The notes: generated by a model from the sequence alone, not told the origin. DNA of 64,000 nt from Bacteroidota bacterium (GCA_029781865.1 JAKOVW010000091.1:1-64000), one strand, 5' to 3'. Shown: positions 19,601-27,589, counted from the first letter of the stretch. Program-made: numbers and translations.

Positions 19601-21651
19601 GTTAGCAATGGATCTGTTACAATAACATTCGTCAATAGGGTTTTTCCTGTGTTGCATACTTTAAACGAATAACTGATTTTGTCACCCGTATTGGCAATTC
19701 CATTCGGAAGCACAACATTTGTATTCAATACCCCCGTTTTTGTAAGCTGAATTCTTGGAAATGAAACAGGCGTTGGTGCACTGTTATTGGTTGGATCACC
19801 ATCATTATCAGGATCTACATCCGTTCCGTCTTGTGATATATCTGTTTTAGTTACACCAACAGGAGAAATCCCACTCACCGTTGCATTATTATTATACACT
19901 CCATAATTGGATCCTGGAAATACCGTCACCGTTAATAAAACGGTACCGCTGTCTCCTGAGATTAGTGCATTTGAACCAGATAACAAATTGATATTGCTAC
20001 TTCCATTATATGCAGGATTAATGGTAAATTTTGATGAGCTTACACCGTTGACTGAAAAACTACCGGCACCTGAAAAACTTGCGGTCAGATTATCCTGAAC
20101 CTGCAATGAAGACATTGTAACTTCTCCGGTATTTTTTACTTTTATAGAATAGGTAAATGTGAAACTACCATTAAGATTATCAACCGGACCGGAAGTTATT
20201 TTTTTAGCAAGACCAATTTTTGGTATCCCTGGTATTATGACAATCATCTTATCCATAAAAGTCATTCGCCCGCAACCATCAACTACCAATAATCTGAGTA
20301 TGCAAGGAGTGGTATCCAAAACATTTGCAGGAGTAAACGTAGTTGTTGGAGCGGTAGGATCTCCAAACGAACCGCCACAAGACATTGTACTCCACATATA
20401 AGAATACGGAAGTGATGTAATCGGAGAAGACACTGTAGCATTAACATTATAAAGATGCGCTGACTTAAAGGTATCTGTTGAAGAAATTATATTTACTAAT
20501 GGCGCTTTATCTAAAGAAGCATAAAAACTGAAATTCAGAAAAGCTCTTTCAGCAGCCACATTTTCTGGCTTACTTCCATTATGATTATGACCAGCTTCAT
20601 ACATAACTTTTCCTCGTGCATTATCTCCAAAGCCCTGACCATAGGCAACTACGGCAGCGGGTCCGGGTGATTTTAATGGAACATCAGCTTGTGTGGGATC
20701 TATTACGGCGAGTTTTGTAGAAGCTCTCCAGGATCCATTCAATACCGGCATATAAATTTGTTCAGACCCATTGGTAGTTGCGTCATCCAATGTTCCCATA
20801 AATTGCATGATAGGATCTGTGTGATACGAATAGGTATATGGTGTACTGCCATCATTGTGATCCGTCCAGATTAATAATGAGTTTTCAGCATATGGACTTG
20901 GTTTGGGATTTTTTGGAATCTTTATGGATAGAAAATTCATTTGCGTTGCAGTATCCAAGGGATCATATAAATTTTCCAATGCACTTACAGCATGACAAGC
21001 TGCCCAGATTGCACCTAAACAATCTTTATTCCAACTATATAAGCGACTGTGCGTACTCCATTCAGGATCTGCATGTGGCATTGCAAATACATTATCGCAA
21101 CAATCCAAATCAGCAGGATCTTTAAATGAGTATGCAGTTAATGGAATTCCTGCATTTTTGATGTAATTTTCTGCTATGGAACCATTCTGTTGGTCCAGAG
21201 TCCAATTCGGCGGAGTGGTTATAGTCAGGGCAATAGGAACAGAAATGGGTGCTGTAGTCGTTACGCCTACTACACCTAATCCTTGCCAAAACGCAATTCT
21301 TGCATTTACAGAAGCTGAACGGTATTCAGCTTGAATGATAAAAGTTCCACCTTTATAATCTATGCCATTGTAAGTAAAGTCAATTCCATCTTTTCCTTTT
21401 GCACCGTTAATCACCCACTTTACCGGTACATGATAATTCTGAAGTAGATCATATAAAAGACCATATGGCTTAATACCGTTGCTAATCGTTTGAGGTGTCA
21501 CTCCCATGTTGATAATAAATGAACCGGTAGAAATTGTTTCTGTTGCTGCATTCAAATGAACGGAACCAATAAAAATAAACATGAGCTGCAGATAATTTCT
21601 ACCAGCAGCGAGTCGAACCATTTTTATAGCATTGGAAATTAAGGAGTTCAT
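13645..21651 (-). CDS. giant T9SS-secreted adhesin-like protein, 2,668 aa (DUF11 repeats, SdrD_B)
   Basis: A signal peptide (about 1-35, ending HLNAATE) is followed by a domain of about 450 residues that is absent from the other giant. It contains a stretch (GAIWAACHAVSALENL) that resembles a class I glutamine-amidotransferase-like nucleophile turn, plus HAD/HSR residues upstream; this assignment is a guess. Then come a PKD-like segment, a divergent DUF11 domain (about 477-630), nine 115-residue DUF11/CARDB-like repeats (634-1670), two divergent repeats, four SdrD_B-like domains (about 1997-2470), an FN3-like segment and a type A sorting domain (YPNPTTQFLNVEM). The C-terminal half is a close paralogue of the 1950-12851 product. 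The start codon overlaps the stop of the small ORF upstream (ATGA), which suggests coupled translation. The role is inferred to be surface adhesion or matrix. Confidence 0.92.
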   Translation of the reverse strand: MNSLISNAIKMVRLAAGRNYLQLMFIFIGSVHLNAATETISTGSFIINMGVTPQTISNGIKPYGLLYDLLQNYHVPVKWVINGAKGKDGIDFTYNGIDYKGGTFIIQAEYRSASVNARIAFWQGLGVVGVTTTAPISVPIALTITTPPNWTLDQQNGSIAENYIKNAGIPLTAYSFKDPADLDCCDNVFAMPHADPEWSTHSRLYSWNKDCLGAIWAACHAVSALENLYDPLDTATQMNFLSIKIPKNPKPSPYAENSLLIWTDHNDGSTPYTYSYHTDPIMQFMGTLDDATTNGSEQIYMPVLNGSWRASTKLAVIDPTQADVPLKSPGPAAVVAYGQGFGDNARGKVMYEAGHNHNGSKPENVAAERAFLNFSFYASLDKAPLVNIISSTDTFKSAHLYNVNATVSSPITSLPYSYMWSTMSCGGSFGDPTAPTTTFTPANVLDTTPCILRLLVVDGCGRMTFMDKMIVIIPGIPKIGLAKKITSGPVDNLNGSFTFTYSIKVKNTGEVTMSSLQVQDNLTASFSGAGSFSVNGVSSSKFTINPAYNGSSNINLLSGSNALISGDSGTVLLTVTVFPGSNYGVYNNNATVSGISPVGVTKTDISQDGTDVDPDNDGDPTNNSAPTPVSFPRIQLTKTGVLNTNVVLPNGIANTGDKISYSFKVCNTGKTLLTNVIVTDPLLTVTGGPLGSLNIGACDSTTFTGSYTLTQSDVDAGVKNNTATATGKDPINQNISNSDTETTPIPKNASISLVKTGTLNTNDVAPNGVANVGDKIIYSFKVTNTGNVTLTNVTVTDPIVTVSGGPITLAPGATDNVTFTGVYTLTQTDIDAGFKYNTATTTGKDPQNIIVTGVDDETTVIPKLASIALVKTGVLNGNIIAPNGIANPGDKINYAFKVTNTGNVTLTSVTVTDPIVTVSGGPITLAPGASDNVTFTGVYTLTQTDIDAGFKYNTATTTGKDPQNISITNGDDETTLIPKIAGIALVKTGILDLNVIAPNGIANPGDKINYTFKVTNTGNVTLTNITVTDPIVAVSGGPITLVPGATDNITFTGVYTLTQTDIDAGFKYNTATTTGKDPQNINVTNGDDETTLIPKNASIALVKTGILDMNAIAPNGIANPGDKINYTFKVTNTGNVTLTNITITDPIVSVSGGPITLVPGASDNISFTGVYTLTQADIDAGFKYNTATTTGKDPQNLTVTNGDDETTLIPKIAGIALIKTGVLDMNVIAPSGIANVGDKINYSFQVTNTGNVTLTNITVTDPIVTVTGGPITLAPGASNSTTFTGVYTLTQSDIDAGFKYNVATTTGKDPQNKSVTNGDDETTSIPKMASIALVKTGVLNMNVIAPNGIANPGDKINYTFKVTNTGNVTLTNITVTDPIVTVNGGPITLAPGASDNVTFTGVYTLTQADIDAGFKYNTATTTGKDPQNISVTNGDDETTSIPKIASIALVKSGTLDMNVISPGGIANVGDKIHYSFKVTNTGNVTLSSIAITDPIVTVNGGPITLAPGGFDNTTFTGVYVLMQTDIDAGFKYNTAKTTGKDPQNLTVMSTDDETTVIPKQASISLIKTGVLEVNAVAPNGIANVGDKIHYTFKVTNTGNVSLSNVSVADPIVTVIGGPVSLAPGQMDNTTFTGVYSLTQSDIDAGIKFNMATTIGTDPQNQFVTDNDDETTTIPQSPKIILEKQGVLQDLYGDGYANVGEHINYAFRICNTGNVTLTNVSVTDPLINVSGGPIPVLGVGDCNYQLINGSYAITQMDIDSGRVVNSATVHSSDPKGKPVTDVSDDPNDLSNVDPDKDGDPDDPTITLLPQNPKIGIAKKLISVTNNLNGTFSAQFELRIMNTGNVTLGDIQISDNLTNEFGNYNPVSTLNPGEYTFTNFVILGNSTNPLTLNSGFNGKTDQFIFNVSKGGVIKVGEVVTVGIRVIFLPVKYSYMNQAIAYADKPSNDEPVGTSDDDSEDTSDYSDSGINATNDIMQGGANPGEPGDKGTVDDPTQILIPAAKLSGRVWDDLNANGIQDSGENGMMGVEVWLYNCTGSFVKKVSTDMNGKYIFDFLPAPSAYFVLFKPIGYSQDYGFTIQNAGIDDAKDSDVDLSGVGPCISLEINDQNDSYDAGLVRFATTGNFVWNDKNGNGVQDSGEEGLSGVKVTIYNATSHLPVKNTITDVSGNYLFKGLYPGNYYLKFDTPAGWNNSKPNAADDFKDNDVDNSNGPGTTATTYLSAGESDLSWDAAYFICLTISGVVWNDLDKDGIYDLEEKGINGLNVEIVDAITGRVVTKMLTDIQPGTSSKDGYYKSDCLEPGNYYVHFERPGDLGASPPYQGSNPDKDCDITHANGINTTRTIALMAGLSVSGIGGGFQTKSMVGDKVWIDQNFNGIQDLNEKPLSGVKVEAYNYQGVKVSESESGVDGKFMLDGMTQGSYYIKFELPNPNYNFTVSHAGADDLDNDVDGTFGYGTTKLYQINSGEIRPTIDAGVVSQVLDLEWLQFYGNFNGSFTELNWSTAAENENDYFIVERRFETEQNFVQIGKVESLDNPNHVNRDYEFDDFNVRYSGVYYYRIKQVNKNGSFSYSKKILIHVNEESEDVLKISLYPNPTTQFLNVEMKIPMNTELEAKIIDNSGRVLMSVPLNQLKSKGISVELIQISNLNSGQYILEVKTSNDVIHKKFTVLK
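16640..19750 (-). repeat. nine tandem 345-bp repeats inside the second giant gene
   Basis: The period and consensus are the same as in the repeat block at 4930-8755. Individual units here are as similar to units of the other giant as to each other, which points to recent duplication or gene conversion between the two genes. Confidence 0.92.
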
Positions 21652-21962
21652 GAATAGATTCTTTGAACAGTTCTTTGAATGTTATACTTTCGGGAATGGT
21701 GATTCAAATACCCATTGCAGAATTCATAATTATGAATGCTCCTTGCAAAAAAATCATCTGATAGTTCCGGATGGATTCTGCAATCAGCAGCATTGGAATA
21801 GATAATTATTCTGATACCAATGAAATGCTGAATTATACCTTGTAGAAAAGACTTAAACTGAATGAATGCAAACGGATGAATATCTATATAGGAGTGTAGC
21901 CTGAGATCAGACTTTAAAGAATGAATTATTAATCCCGGGAGGGACCAACATGTAGTTTTCAT
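21648..21962 (-). CDS. small leader ORF of the MKTT type (104 aa), unknown function
   Basis: It starts about 14 nt after the predicted sigma-54 transcript start. Its stop codon (TGA at 21648-21650) overlaps the ATG of the giant gene (21649-21651), an ATGA arrangement typical of coupled cistrons. The protein begins MKTTCWSLPGLIIHS and carries a hydrophobic centre (PFAFIQFKSFLQGIIQHF) followed by a polar C-terminal third. It is related to the ORFs at 12892-13188 and 1264-1500 in start sequence, position and core pattern. I recognise no family. Candidates are a small regulator, a secretion helper or a leader peptide. Confidence 0.5.
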   Translation of the reverse strand: MKTTCWSLPGLIIHSLKSDLRLHSYIDIHPFAFIQFKSFLQGIIQHFIGIRIIIYSNAADCRIHPELSDDFFARSIHNYEFCNGYLNHHSRKYNIQRTVQRIYS

Positions 21963-21986
21963 AATCTTAAGACTTACCCGCTCTGC

Positions 21987-22002
21987 TGCAATTATTATGC
22001 CA
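21987..22002 (-). promoter_or_regulatory. sigma-54 (RpoN) promoter
   Basis: The minus strand reads TGGCATAATAATTGCA, a full match to TGGCAYRnnnnTTGCW with GG-N10-GC spacing. The predicted start is near 21976, about 325 nt before the giant's ATG. It shares the downstream block TAAGTCTT-AAGA-TATGA-AACTACAT with the element at 13212. Confidence 0.78.
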
Positions 22003-22391
22003 ATTAGATTGAATTAAATAACAATGTATATCTTATTGGTTTTCTGCAATTTATGAAGCACAATGAGGGAATAACCCAGCTTCAGGGCTCCCTTTAAAAA
22101 TTGAAACGAAAACTCCTTAGATTTGAAAAAGTGAAGATTTAGAGCTAATTTTATATATATTAATCTGTTTTTTAATGCTTTACATATATATTATTATTGT
22201 AATAATTTACAACCCATTGTGAATACTGTTCAGCGGATTCATATATCCACATGCTATTGGATTTTAACATTACTGTTTTAGTTAAATTTATCTGAGTGAA
22301 CGATGCAGGATTTATATTTGGTAGAGATTGATGTGCAGATTGCCCAACCGGTGCTCATAGAAATACCATTGTTTACAAAATTCTCATCAAT
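22003..22391. other. divergent intergenic region
   Basis: About 390 bp of AT-rich DNA lies between the leftward sigma-54 promoter and the rightward 761-aa gene. It is long enough to hold activator sites for the former. The only element I can name is the TATATTTG box at 22313-22320. No gene is seen. Confidence 0.5.
22313..22320 (+). promoter_or_regulatory. Bacteroidota-type -7 box (TATATTTG)
   Basis: It matches the TAnnTTTG -7 consensus 72 bp upstream of the ATG at 22392. No convincing -33 TTTG is seen at the expected spacing. Confidence 0.45.
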
Positions 22392-24677
22392 ATGAAAAAG
22401 ACACTATGCCTTTTCAATTCTGCATCAAACTACAGGATTCATCTGATTTTCTGTTTATGCTTATATATTTCTATCTTAATAAAGTTAAGTGCACAATGCA
22501 CACCACCGATGGCGGAAACCTGTGACGAAGCCAGTGTCTTATGCAGCCTTAGCGATTTGAATGCTTATACCTGCAATAATCCAAGCACCATTCCATTCCC
22601 TTGTGATAAAATCAGAAAAGGCTATAATACCAGCTGGTGGGGATTTGTTTCCCATGGCGGTCCGGCTACCATTAAAATCACTGTGGGAGATTGTACCAGT
22701 AGCCGCGGATTAGCTTATGGTATCATGGGAGATTGTACTTGTGCTGAAGAAATAGTTACACGTCAATCACCATGTATTGTTCCACATAGTATTGATTCCG
22801 TCAATGTTACTTTAACACCATGTAAAACGTATTTTCTCTGGGTTGATGGCTGCAAAGGAGATATCTGTGATTTTACAATAAATACTACAGGTGGAGGAAG
22901 ACCTGCATTAGCACCATTGGGATTTATCAACGATATTCCAAAGGGAGTAATTGAACCAATATGCGTTGGTGCATGTAATGTAAAATTCTATATAGATCCC
23001 CAACCAGGTGCTTGCTCACCTACTTATGTTTGGACCTTAGATGGTAATGAAGTAGGGACCAACAGCAGTGAAGTCTTTCTGGACTTTCCTGATGAAGGCG
23101 ATTTTGTACTTTGCGTAACTGCATATATCGGAAATCCTTCGAGTGGATTCATCTGTGATCAGCAAGGTCCGGTATGTGCGACTGTAAAAGTAAGACCTGT
23201 CCAGGATAAAGTGGATCCACGAATCAGAATCTATTGCAATGAAGCTGTAATACCCGGTGGGATTAAATGGCATTCACAACGTATATACGCATCTGGAATT
23301 TACAGAGAACAATTTACAGATGGAAATTGCTGCAAATTCGATTCAGTCGTTGAATTCAAAATCTTACCTCCTCCTGCTCCGGTTGAACTCTTTCATATAA
23401 GCTGTGACAGCACGCCTTATATTGATGGATTGGGACGAAGCTGGTATGGTTGTAAATATCAATATCCGATTACATTGGCAAAATCCACCGGAATCTATCA
23501 ATGCGACAGCACAATTTTGCTAACTTCAGCATTCTACTCATTTATCCCGGTGTGGAAGTTCAATTGTAATAATGGTCAGATGCACATCAGCTTGACGGAT
23601 GAAGTTTCAAGTTGCTATTCCAATAATCCCAAGAATTCACCTTTTTTATCCATACAAAAAAATTACTCCTGGTATATTCAGGCTGATCCAAATCACACTA
23701 CCCTTTCCACCGATAGCTTTCTTGTGTTTAATACATTGGGTACATTTTGTGCCGATGTTCATGTCGAAGTTACATCTATTGCCAACCAAAAAAAGAATTG
23801 CATTAAAACAGTTTGCTATGAAATAAAATCCGATTCACTTTTTGCATCAGCTGACCAACTTGGTAAGACTCAATTATGCTATGATGACATCGGAATCTAT
23901 AAATCAGATACCGACGGAATCAAACAAGAATGGTCAGCAGATGGAAATCCGGTCGTTCATTCCATAGATAGTCTCTATAATAAAGAAATCCAGTTAAGTT
24001 GGCATGAACCCGGTATAAAAAATATTTGTATCAGACACTATTATGGATTAAATAGTTCCTGTCTTATCTGCCAGAAAGTTGAAGTCATTAAAGCTGCACA
24101 GGCTGGTCGTGATTTAAAAGTGTTGGGCTATCAAACGAAAATGAAAGCAACAAAAGCAGAGTCAGGCATATGGAAAGTAATTTCCGGACCCGGTAAAGTT
24201 AATTTTACAAATAAAAACGACAACGTTACCAGAGTCACCGTAACTAAACTCGGTCATTATGTATTGGAATGGTCTGCAATGCTAAAAGGATGTCGTGATA
24301 AGGATAGCATAGCCATCGATTTCTTCAAACTGCCTTTTATTCATTCTGAAATAATTCAATTCAATGAAGAGACAGAATCAGAAGCAGGAAGAATAACGCA
24401 GAGAAATCATATTACATCCGGTAATGATTTATTTACATCCAATCTTATACATACCAATGGCTTTACAACACTGCACTTAAATGAATCCATTCTGTTTGAA
24501 AATATAGAATACAGCTGGCTCAACCTGACCGGAAAAATAATGTTGCATGGTGTAATTCATTCCGAAAACTGTACATCAGCGTGCCCGATTCCGGCTCCTG
24601 TTTTATCTGGTATGTATTTCCTTTACATCAAAACAGAAAACCAAAAATGGGTGAAAAAAATAATTGTGATGGAATAA
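22392..24677 (+). CDS. secreted Cys-rich protein with PKD-like domain, 761 aa
   Basis: A signal peptide (MKKTLCLF..., hydrophobic to about residue 35, cleavage near KLSAQ) leads into a Cys-rich N-terminal domain (PPMAETCDEASVLC, WWGFVSHGG, 35-170) of a kind common in Saprospiraceae secreted proteins. A PKD-like segment follows around 200-250 (TYVWTLDGNEVG). The middle is a long beta-rich region with paired cysteines and a second PKD-like part at about 560-640. The end (LSGMYFLYIKTENQKWVKKIIVME) looks like a type A sorting domain, although the usual YPNP start is degenerate. It is divergently oriented from the giant at 13645-21651. No enzyme motif is seen; a surface or matrix role is inferred. 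Confidence 0.85.
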   Translation: MKKTLCLFNSASNYRIHLIFCLCLYISILIKLSAQCTPPMAETCDEASVLCSLSDLNAYTCNNPSTIPFPCDKIRKGYNTSWWGFVSHGGPATIKITVGDCTSSRGLAYGIMGDCTCAEEIVTRQSPCIVPHSIDSVNVTLTPCKTYFLWVDGCKGDICDFTINTTGGGRPALAPLGFINDIPKGVIEPICVGACNVKFYIDPQPGACSPTYVWTLDGNEVGTNSSEVFLDFPDEGDFVLCVTAYIGNPSSGFICDQQGPVCATVKVRPVQDKVDPRIRIYCNEAVIPGGIKWHSQRIYASGIYREQFTDGNCCKFDSVVEFKILPPPAPVELFHISCDSTPYIDGLGRSWYGCKYQYPITLAKSTGIYQCDSTILLTSAFYSFIPVWKFNCNNGQMHISLTDEVSSCYSNNPKNSPFLSIQKNYSWYIQADPNHTTLSTDSFLVFNTLGTFCADVHVEVTSIANQKKNCIKTVCYEIKSDSLFASADQLGKTQLCYDDIGIYKSDTDGIKQEWSADGNPVVHSIDSLYNKEIQLSWHEPGIKNICIRHYYGLNSSCLICQKVEVIKAAQAGRDLKVLGYQTKMKATKAESGIWKVISGPGKVNFTNKNDNVTRVTVTKLGHYVLEWSAMLKGCRDKDSIAIDFFKLPFIHSEIIQFNEETESEAGRITQRNHITSGNDLFTSNLIHTNGFTTLHLNESILFENIEYSWLNLTGKIMLHGVIHSENCTSACPIPAPVLSGMYFLYIKTENQKWVKKIIVME

Positions 24678-24725
24678 GTATTTATCCATAATTTAAAATA
24701 CAAGGTCTGAACTTAATATTGCAGG

Positions 24726-24855
24726 AAGAAGTCTGTAGGCTGTAGGCTATAATTTGTAAATCAGTTTGTTTGATACTAATTATGGCCCACTCATTCAAAT
24801 ACATCTCAGATCTCAGATCTCATAGTTCAAATCTCTTAACTCAGATCTATTACCC
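24726..24855. repeat. short degenerate direct repeats next to ricT
   Basis: CTGTAGG repeated twice is seen near 24734-24752, and ATCTCAG units recur at about 24803-24848. On the minus strand the second tract reads as GAGTTAAGAG...GAACTATGAG...GATCTGAG units, resembling the larger tract at 50013-50250. It ends just before the stop codon of ricT. Confidence 0.5.
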
Positions 24856-24860
24856 TACAT

Positions 24861-26021
24861 CTAATTCTTTCTGGGTTGATTTTTATCGAATGGTTTTTTG
24901 CGGAATTTCTTTTTCTTTTTCCGCTTATTGTCGGGCAATTCGATCTGACCGGTAACATCTTCATATTCGTGCTCTACCGGTTTAGTAGTATCCACGGCTT
25001 CTTCAACGGCAATAATTTCATCAGGCTTTTCACCTTTAACGTTCATGGATTTAACCATACGTACATAATCAGGAGTCAATGCCATTACCAGTGATCTTCC
25101 TTTTTCCGGCTCATAGGAATAATACAATACCCCGCGGAAGATATCTATTTTTACGAGACTTGCCTTTCCATGTTTTGAATACAATTCCTCCACATTGGAT
25201 GGATATTTATCCAGTTCATCCACATACAAATCCAACTCATAATTCAAACAACATTTCAATCGTCCACATTGACCGGTTAGTTTGGATTGATTGATAGCAA
25301 TATTTTGATAGCGGGCCGCATTGGTATTTACCGTTTTGAAATCGGACAACCAGGTTGAGCAACACAATTCCCGACCACAGGAACCGATTCCTCCAATGCG
25401 TGCGGACTCCTGCCTTGCACCTATTTGCCACATTTCAATTTTTGTACGGAATTCCTTAGCATACATTCTCACCAATTCTCTAAAATCAACTCTGCCTTCA
25501 GCCGTGTAATAAAACGTTGCTTTTTTTAAGTCTGCCTGAAATTCCACATCTCCGATTTTCATATCGAGATTCAGTGTTCTTGCAATGACCCTTGCTTTTA
25601 CCAAAGAAGAATGTTCAATCGCTCTTGCCTCCTCCATTCGCTCAATATCCCGTTGATTGGCTTTACGCAAAATATCAAATGTAATTCTTCCTTCAGAAAA
25701 ATTCTTGCGCTTCATTTGAATCTTGACAAGATCTCCCATCAGGCTAACTCTGCCGACATCATAACCTCCGTATCCGGTATCTACAACAACAAGGTCTCCT
25801 GTTGTAAACCGGTATGAATCCGGAACTCTGTAAAATGTTTTCCGTGAACCATTTTTAAAACTTACTTCTGCCAATTTACTTTCTTCAGGATCATCGAGAT
25901 CCAGTACGGTGAGCCAATCATACGTATTCATCCGGTTGCATCCACCACTCGAACAATGTCCTTTATCCTGACAACCACCCGGAGCTCCGTTCTTATTTGT
26001 TTTACAACTTGTACATCCCAT
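24861..26021 (-). CDS. ricT: PSP1 domain protein RicT (YaaT family)
   Basis: This is the Bacteroidota homologue of RicT/YaaT. In Bacillus, YaaT works with RicA and RicF as an Fe-S complex that affects RNase Y-dependent mRNA processing; a role here is by homology only. The PSP1 core is clear: GDLVVVDTGYGGYDVGRV at about 80-100, then RIGGIGSCGRELCCSTWL and LTGQCGRLKCCLNYE with the conserved Cys pairs (about 208-265). A short Cys-rich N-terminus (cysteines at residues 3, 6, 17, 23 and 28) and a Lys/Arg-rich tail (KRKKKKKFRKKPF) flank it. The length of 386 residues is usual for the phylum. It is followed upstream on the same strand by holB with a 43-bp gap, the usual holB-ricT pair; gldH, a frequent third neighbour, is absent. 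Confidence 0.92.
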   Translation of the reverse strand: MGCTSCKTNKNGAPGGCQDKGHCSSGGCNRMNTYDWLTVLDLDDPEESKLAEVSFKNGSRKTFYRVPDSYRFTTGDLVVVDTGYGGYDVGRVSLMGDLVKIQMKRKNFSEGRITFDILRKANQRDIERMEEARAIEHSSLVKARVIARTLNLDMKIGDVEFQADLKKATFYYTAEGRVDFRELVRMYAKEFRTKIEMWQIGARQESARIGGIGSCGRELCCSTWLSDFKTVNTNAARYQNIAINQSKLTGQCGRLKCCLNYELDLYVDELDKYPSNVEELYSKHGKASLVKIDIFRGVLYYSYEPEKGRSLVMALTPDYVRMVKSMNVKGEKPDEIIAVEEAVDTTKPVEHEYEDVTGQIELPDNKRKKKKKFRKKPFDKNQPRKN

Positions 26022-26064
26022 TGCTATCTATTATATGTTATTTAATAATCGTCACTGGTCATTC

Positions 26065-27225
26065 CTAATTGTTAGAACTACTGCTTTTTAAAATTCCCGA
26101 TAATTGGATACAGAAGTCTGTCATCAGGATTTTTACATTCGCATTTCGCTGAATAGCCATATGACAATCGTCCATAAGATCAACCCATTTTTCAATTTGG
26201 ATTAATGTTAAGGAATTAGATAATTTTTTTGAATATGCCATCATTTGGTTTTCCGGAAAATCAAGATCTGAATTTCCCGAAAATTTTATTCTTAATACAA
26301 ACGACAACAAAAGTTGAATCCATTCTATAAATTTCTTTTGTTCTTCCCTGTTTAATTCCAGAAAAGTTTCTACCCATTGCAACATGGGACCTACCTGGTA
26401 AGAATAAGTAATCTGCAGTAATTTTTTCAATACATCAATAGATGGACTTGACTTCTGTTCAATTAACTGTATTGCTTCCTGAACATTTTTGTCTGTAGAA
26501 AGTAAGGTGGAATAGGCAATATCACGTGACACATTATATTTATCTGATAAGAGTGCAGACGCATGATCCAACTGGATCGACTGCATTCGGAATAATTGAG
26601 CTCTTGACAATACCGTTGGTAAAAGCAATTCGCTGTTTTCCGAAACCAAAATGACGAAGACATTTGCCGGTGGCTCTTCAAATAATTTGAGCAAGCGATT
26701 TGAATCCTTTCCAAGATATTCTGGTAACCATAAAATCAAAACGGTTACATCAGACTCAAATGGACGTAATGTGAGTAATTGAGAAAAATTATTAATTTCC
26801 GTTACTGATATATTTGCATTTTTACTTTCATCCGATAAATATTGAAACCAATCTGAAATACTCATGAACGGCTTTTCCTGAATTGCTGTTCTCCAGGATG
26901 CATAATGCTGCTGACAAGTTTCTTTAGGTTTGTTTAAAGGAAATGAAAAATGAAGATCCGGATGAATCAGATAGGTGATCTTACGGCAAGCTTCACAGGT
27001 TCCGCAAGGTTTTTGTTCCGTCTTACAAAATAAAGCCTGTGCGATGCTCAAGGCCAACACCAATTGTCCATTACCGGGTTTTCCAAGCAACAAGCTAAAA
27101 TGAGGAAACCGGTTTTGCTGAATTGCCGACTTTATTTTTGGCCATAACACTTCCTGGGAAATCAACTGGTCAGACCAGAGTTCCTTTGGATAAACCGTCA
27201 ACCGTGCCTCCTGTTCAAAAAGCAT
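26065..27225 (-). CDS. holB: DNA polymerase III subunit delta' (clamp loader)
   Basis: Clamp-loader delta' subunit, part of the complex that loads the beta sliding clamp. The AAA+ fold start is visible (FSLLLGKPGNGQLVLALSIAQALFC), with Gln where the Walker A Lys should be, as expected for a non-hydrolysing delta' subunit. The zinc-type Cys cluster (C...CGTCEACRK) follows, then LKLFEEPPANVFVILVSEN and LPTVLSRAQ, which match the SRC-region helix and sensor 1 area. The frame is open to 27267, but the ATG at 27225 (MLFEQEARL) fits the family better than the one preceding MWIFFRKFAQ. It is probably cotranscribed with ricT. Confidence 0.9.
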   Translation of the reverse strand: MLFEQEARLTVYPKELWSDQLISQEVLWPKIKSAIQQNRFPHFSLLLGKPGNGQLVLALSIAQALFCKTEQKPCGTCEACRKITYLIHPDLHFSFPLNKPKETCQQHYASWRTAIQEKPFMSISDWFQYLSDESKNANISVTEINNFSQLLTLRPFESDVTVLILWLPEYLGKDSNRLLKLFEEPPANVFVILVSENSELLLPTVLSRAQLFRMQSIQLDHASALLSDKYNVSRDIAYSTLLSTDKNVQEAIQLIEQKSSPSIDVLKKLLQITYSYQVGPMLQWVETFLELNREEQKKFIEWIQLLLSFVLRIKFSGNSDLDFPENQMMAYSKKLSNSLTLIQIEKWVDLMDDCHMAIQRNANVKILMTDFCIQLSGILKSSSSNN

Positions 27226-27267
27226 TTTTATTCTGAGTTGGGCAAATTTACGAAAAAAAATCCACAT

Positions 27268-27589
27268 CTAAAATGTTGATAATTAACATGTTAGAAGAAT
27301 AGCTACCCTGATGCCCTAAAATGCCTATTAGCCGAATTAATAAATCAGCCAGTAAATAAACTGTGTTCTACCTGAATTTAGATTATAGCTATTAATTGAA
27401 AGATCCAATCAAAATTCTCCGGAGCAGACAGCTTTGTTTTAAAAAGATTCAGCCGGAATTCCAATTCGCGATACGAGTCCTTCGCATTCTGACTCATTCA
27501 TAATCTTCGCCAAATTCAAAACGAATTGAAATAACAACGCTTTAGGAATGGCGAATATCAATTATACCGGGGAAGAGTTAATCTTGGAA
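27268..27589. other. intergenic region
   Basis: About 320 bp between holB and the upstream secreted-protein gene. I see no ORF, clear hairpin or repeat. Confidence 0.6.
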
